This document shows positions 63,647 through 64,000 of a stretch of DNA of 64,000 bases, in pieces (within the stretch, counting starts at the first letter, position 1; each line of letters opens with the position of its first letter). The translations under genes and the position numbers were made by a program. The stretch is taken from the NCBI RefSeq assembly GCF_003428645.1, contig NZ_QVQH01000008.1:124001-188000 (forward strand). Reading direction: 5' to 3'. Source of the stretch: Geodermatophilus marinus (GTDB lineage: Bacteria; Actinomycetota; Actinomycetes; Mycobacteriales; Geodermatophilaceae). The notes below the pieces were generated by a model that saw only the letters and a list, made by a program, of their open reading frames with translations, searched no databases and was not told the DNA's origin.

Positions 63647-64000
63647 GACATCCTCCCGAGGGCCGCGCGCACGGCGGCGACCTCGGAGACGACCCGCCGG
63701 CCGTGGCTCCACACGTGGAAGGACGAGCCGGCCTGGTCGGTCCACCGGACCGGCACCTCGACGACCGGCATGCCGAGCCGGGCGGCCACGGCGAGCACCT
63801 CGACGTCGAAGGCGAAGCCGGCGGCGCGCACGCGGCGGAAGATCGCCTCGGCCGCCTCGGCCGTGAAGAACTTGAAGCCGCACTGGGTGTCGGCGACCTG
63901 GCCGACGAGGGGCCGGGTCAACGTCCGGAAGGTGGAGGAGCCGAGCCGCCGGACCAGGGGCTGGCGGACGGCGTAGCTCGCGCCGGGGGCGCGCCGCGAG
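63643..64000 (-). CDS. GT2 family glycosyltransferase, dolichol-phosphate-sugar-synthase-like (5' end outside window)
   Basis: Only the C-terminal 118 codons are visible; the start lies beyond the right edge. The visible part holds APGASYAVRQPLVRRLGSS, then DTQCGFKFFTAEAAEAIFRRV and GFAFDVEVLAVAARLGMPVVEVPVRW, typical of ALG5/DPM-like GT2 enzymes that load a sugar on a polyprenyl phosphate. Such a product could be the donor for the GT39-like enzyme at the end of the same operon (inference). Confidence 0.85.
   Translation of the reverse strand, partial: SRRAPGASYAVRQPLVRRLGSSTFRTLTRPLVGQVADTQCGFKFFTAEAAEAIFRRVRAAGFAFDVEVLAVAARLGMPVVEVPVRWTDQAGSSFHVWSHGRRVVSEVAAVRAALGRMS

Overview
The window is a 64 kb piece of a very GC-rich actinobacterial chromosome. 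Most 60-base lines count by hand at roughly 75-80% G+C, GTG starts are very common, and many genes overlap by 4 bases (GTGA or ATGA). An actinobacterial GuaB1-type protein, a DUF5926 SEC-C protein, an AfsR/SARP regulator and a TipA-type MerR regulator fit this. The gene set and the intergenic palindromes recall Geodermatophilaceae (Blastococcus, Geodermatophilus, Modestobacter), but that family assignment is inference. No rRNA, tRNA, CRISPR array, prophage or insertion sequence is visible.

Layout. 1-6.2 kb: housekeeping genes (truncated guaB1, a zincin-fold metallopeptidase, a GroES paralogue), a divergent MarR/MMPL exporter pair with a clear operator, and pheA. 6.3-12 kb: two tandem TPR-GGDEF proteins. 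The second carries a C-terminal LarB domain and is followed by larC, which links a diguanylate-cyclase-like protein to nickel-pincer cofactor synthesis. 12-16.5 kb: an MFS transporter, a GDT1/TMEM165-type transporter behind a yybP-ykoY manganese riboswitch, a GAF-PAS-GGDEF protein and a LinB-like haloalkane dehalogenase. 16.7-18 kb: a lower-GC patch holding an unrecognised two-gene cassette (59 and 240 aa). 18-22.3 kb: a DinB-family protein and a four-gene OpuC-type osmoprotectant ABC transporter. 22.5-27 kb: TipA-like MerR, MarR/NAD(P)-binding pair, methyltransferase, FUSC protein. 27-38.9 kb: divergent glpD and alkylglycerone-phosphate-synthase-like oxidase, an FAD oxidase divergent from a large SARP regulator, an SDR operon, and arginine deiminase.

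39-48.4 kb is a complete L-arabinose system on the minus strand: a ChvE/MmsA/MmsB sugar ABC transporter, a LacI regulator and araBDA. Two matching LacI operators lie upstream of chvE and araB. 48.5-56.2 kb: MFS exporter, M20 peptidase, DUF5926, P450, AlkD-like protein and an acyl-CoA ligase. 56.3-64 kb: a polysaccharide locus with a secreted GH6 protein converging on an operon of a GT2 (cut by the right edge), GT4, GH8, cellulose-synthase-like GT2 and GT39-like genes.

The most distinctive non-gene signal is a set of at least three families of palindromic intergenic repeats: 76-bp (3 copies), 65-bp (3 copies) and 90-bp (2 copies). Seven of the eight copies lie between convergent gene ends; the eighth separates the larB fusion from larC. 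The best candidates for new biology are the GGDEF-LarB fusion, these palindromes and the low-GC two-gene cassette.
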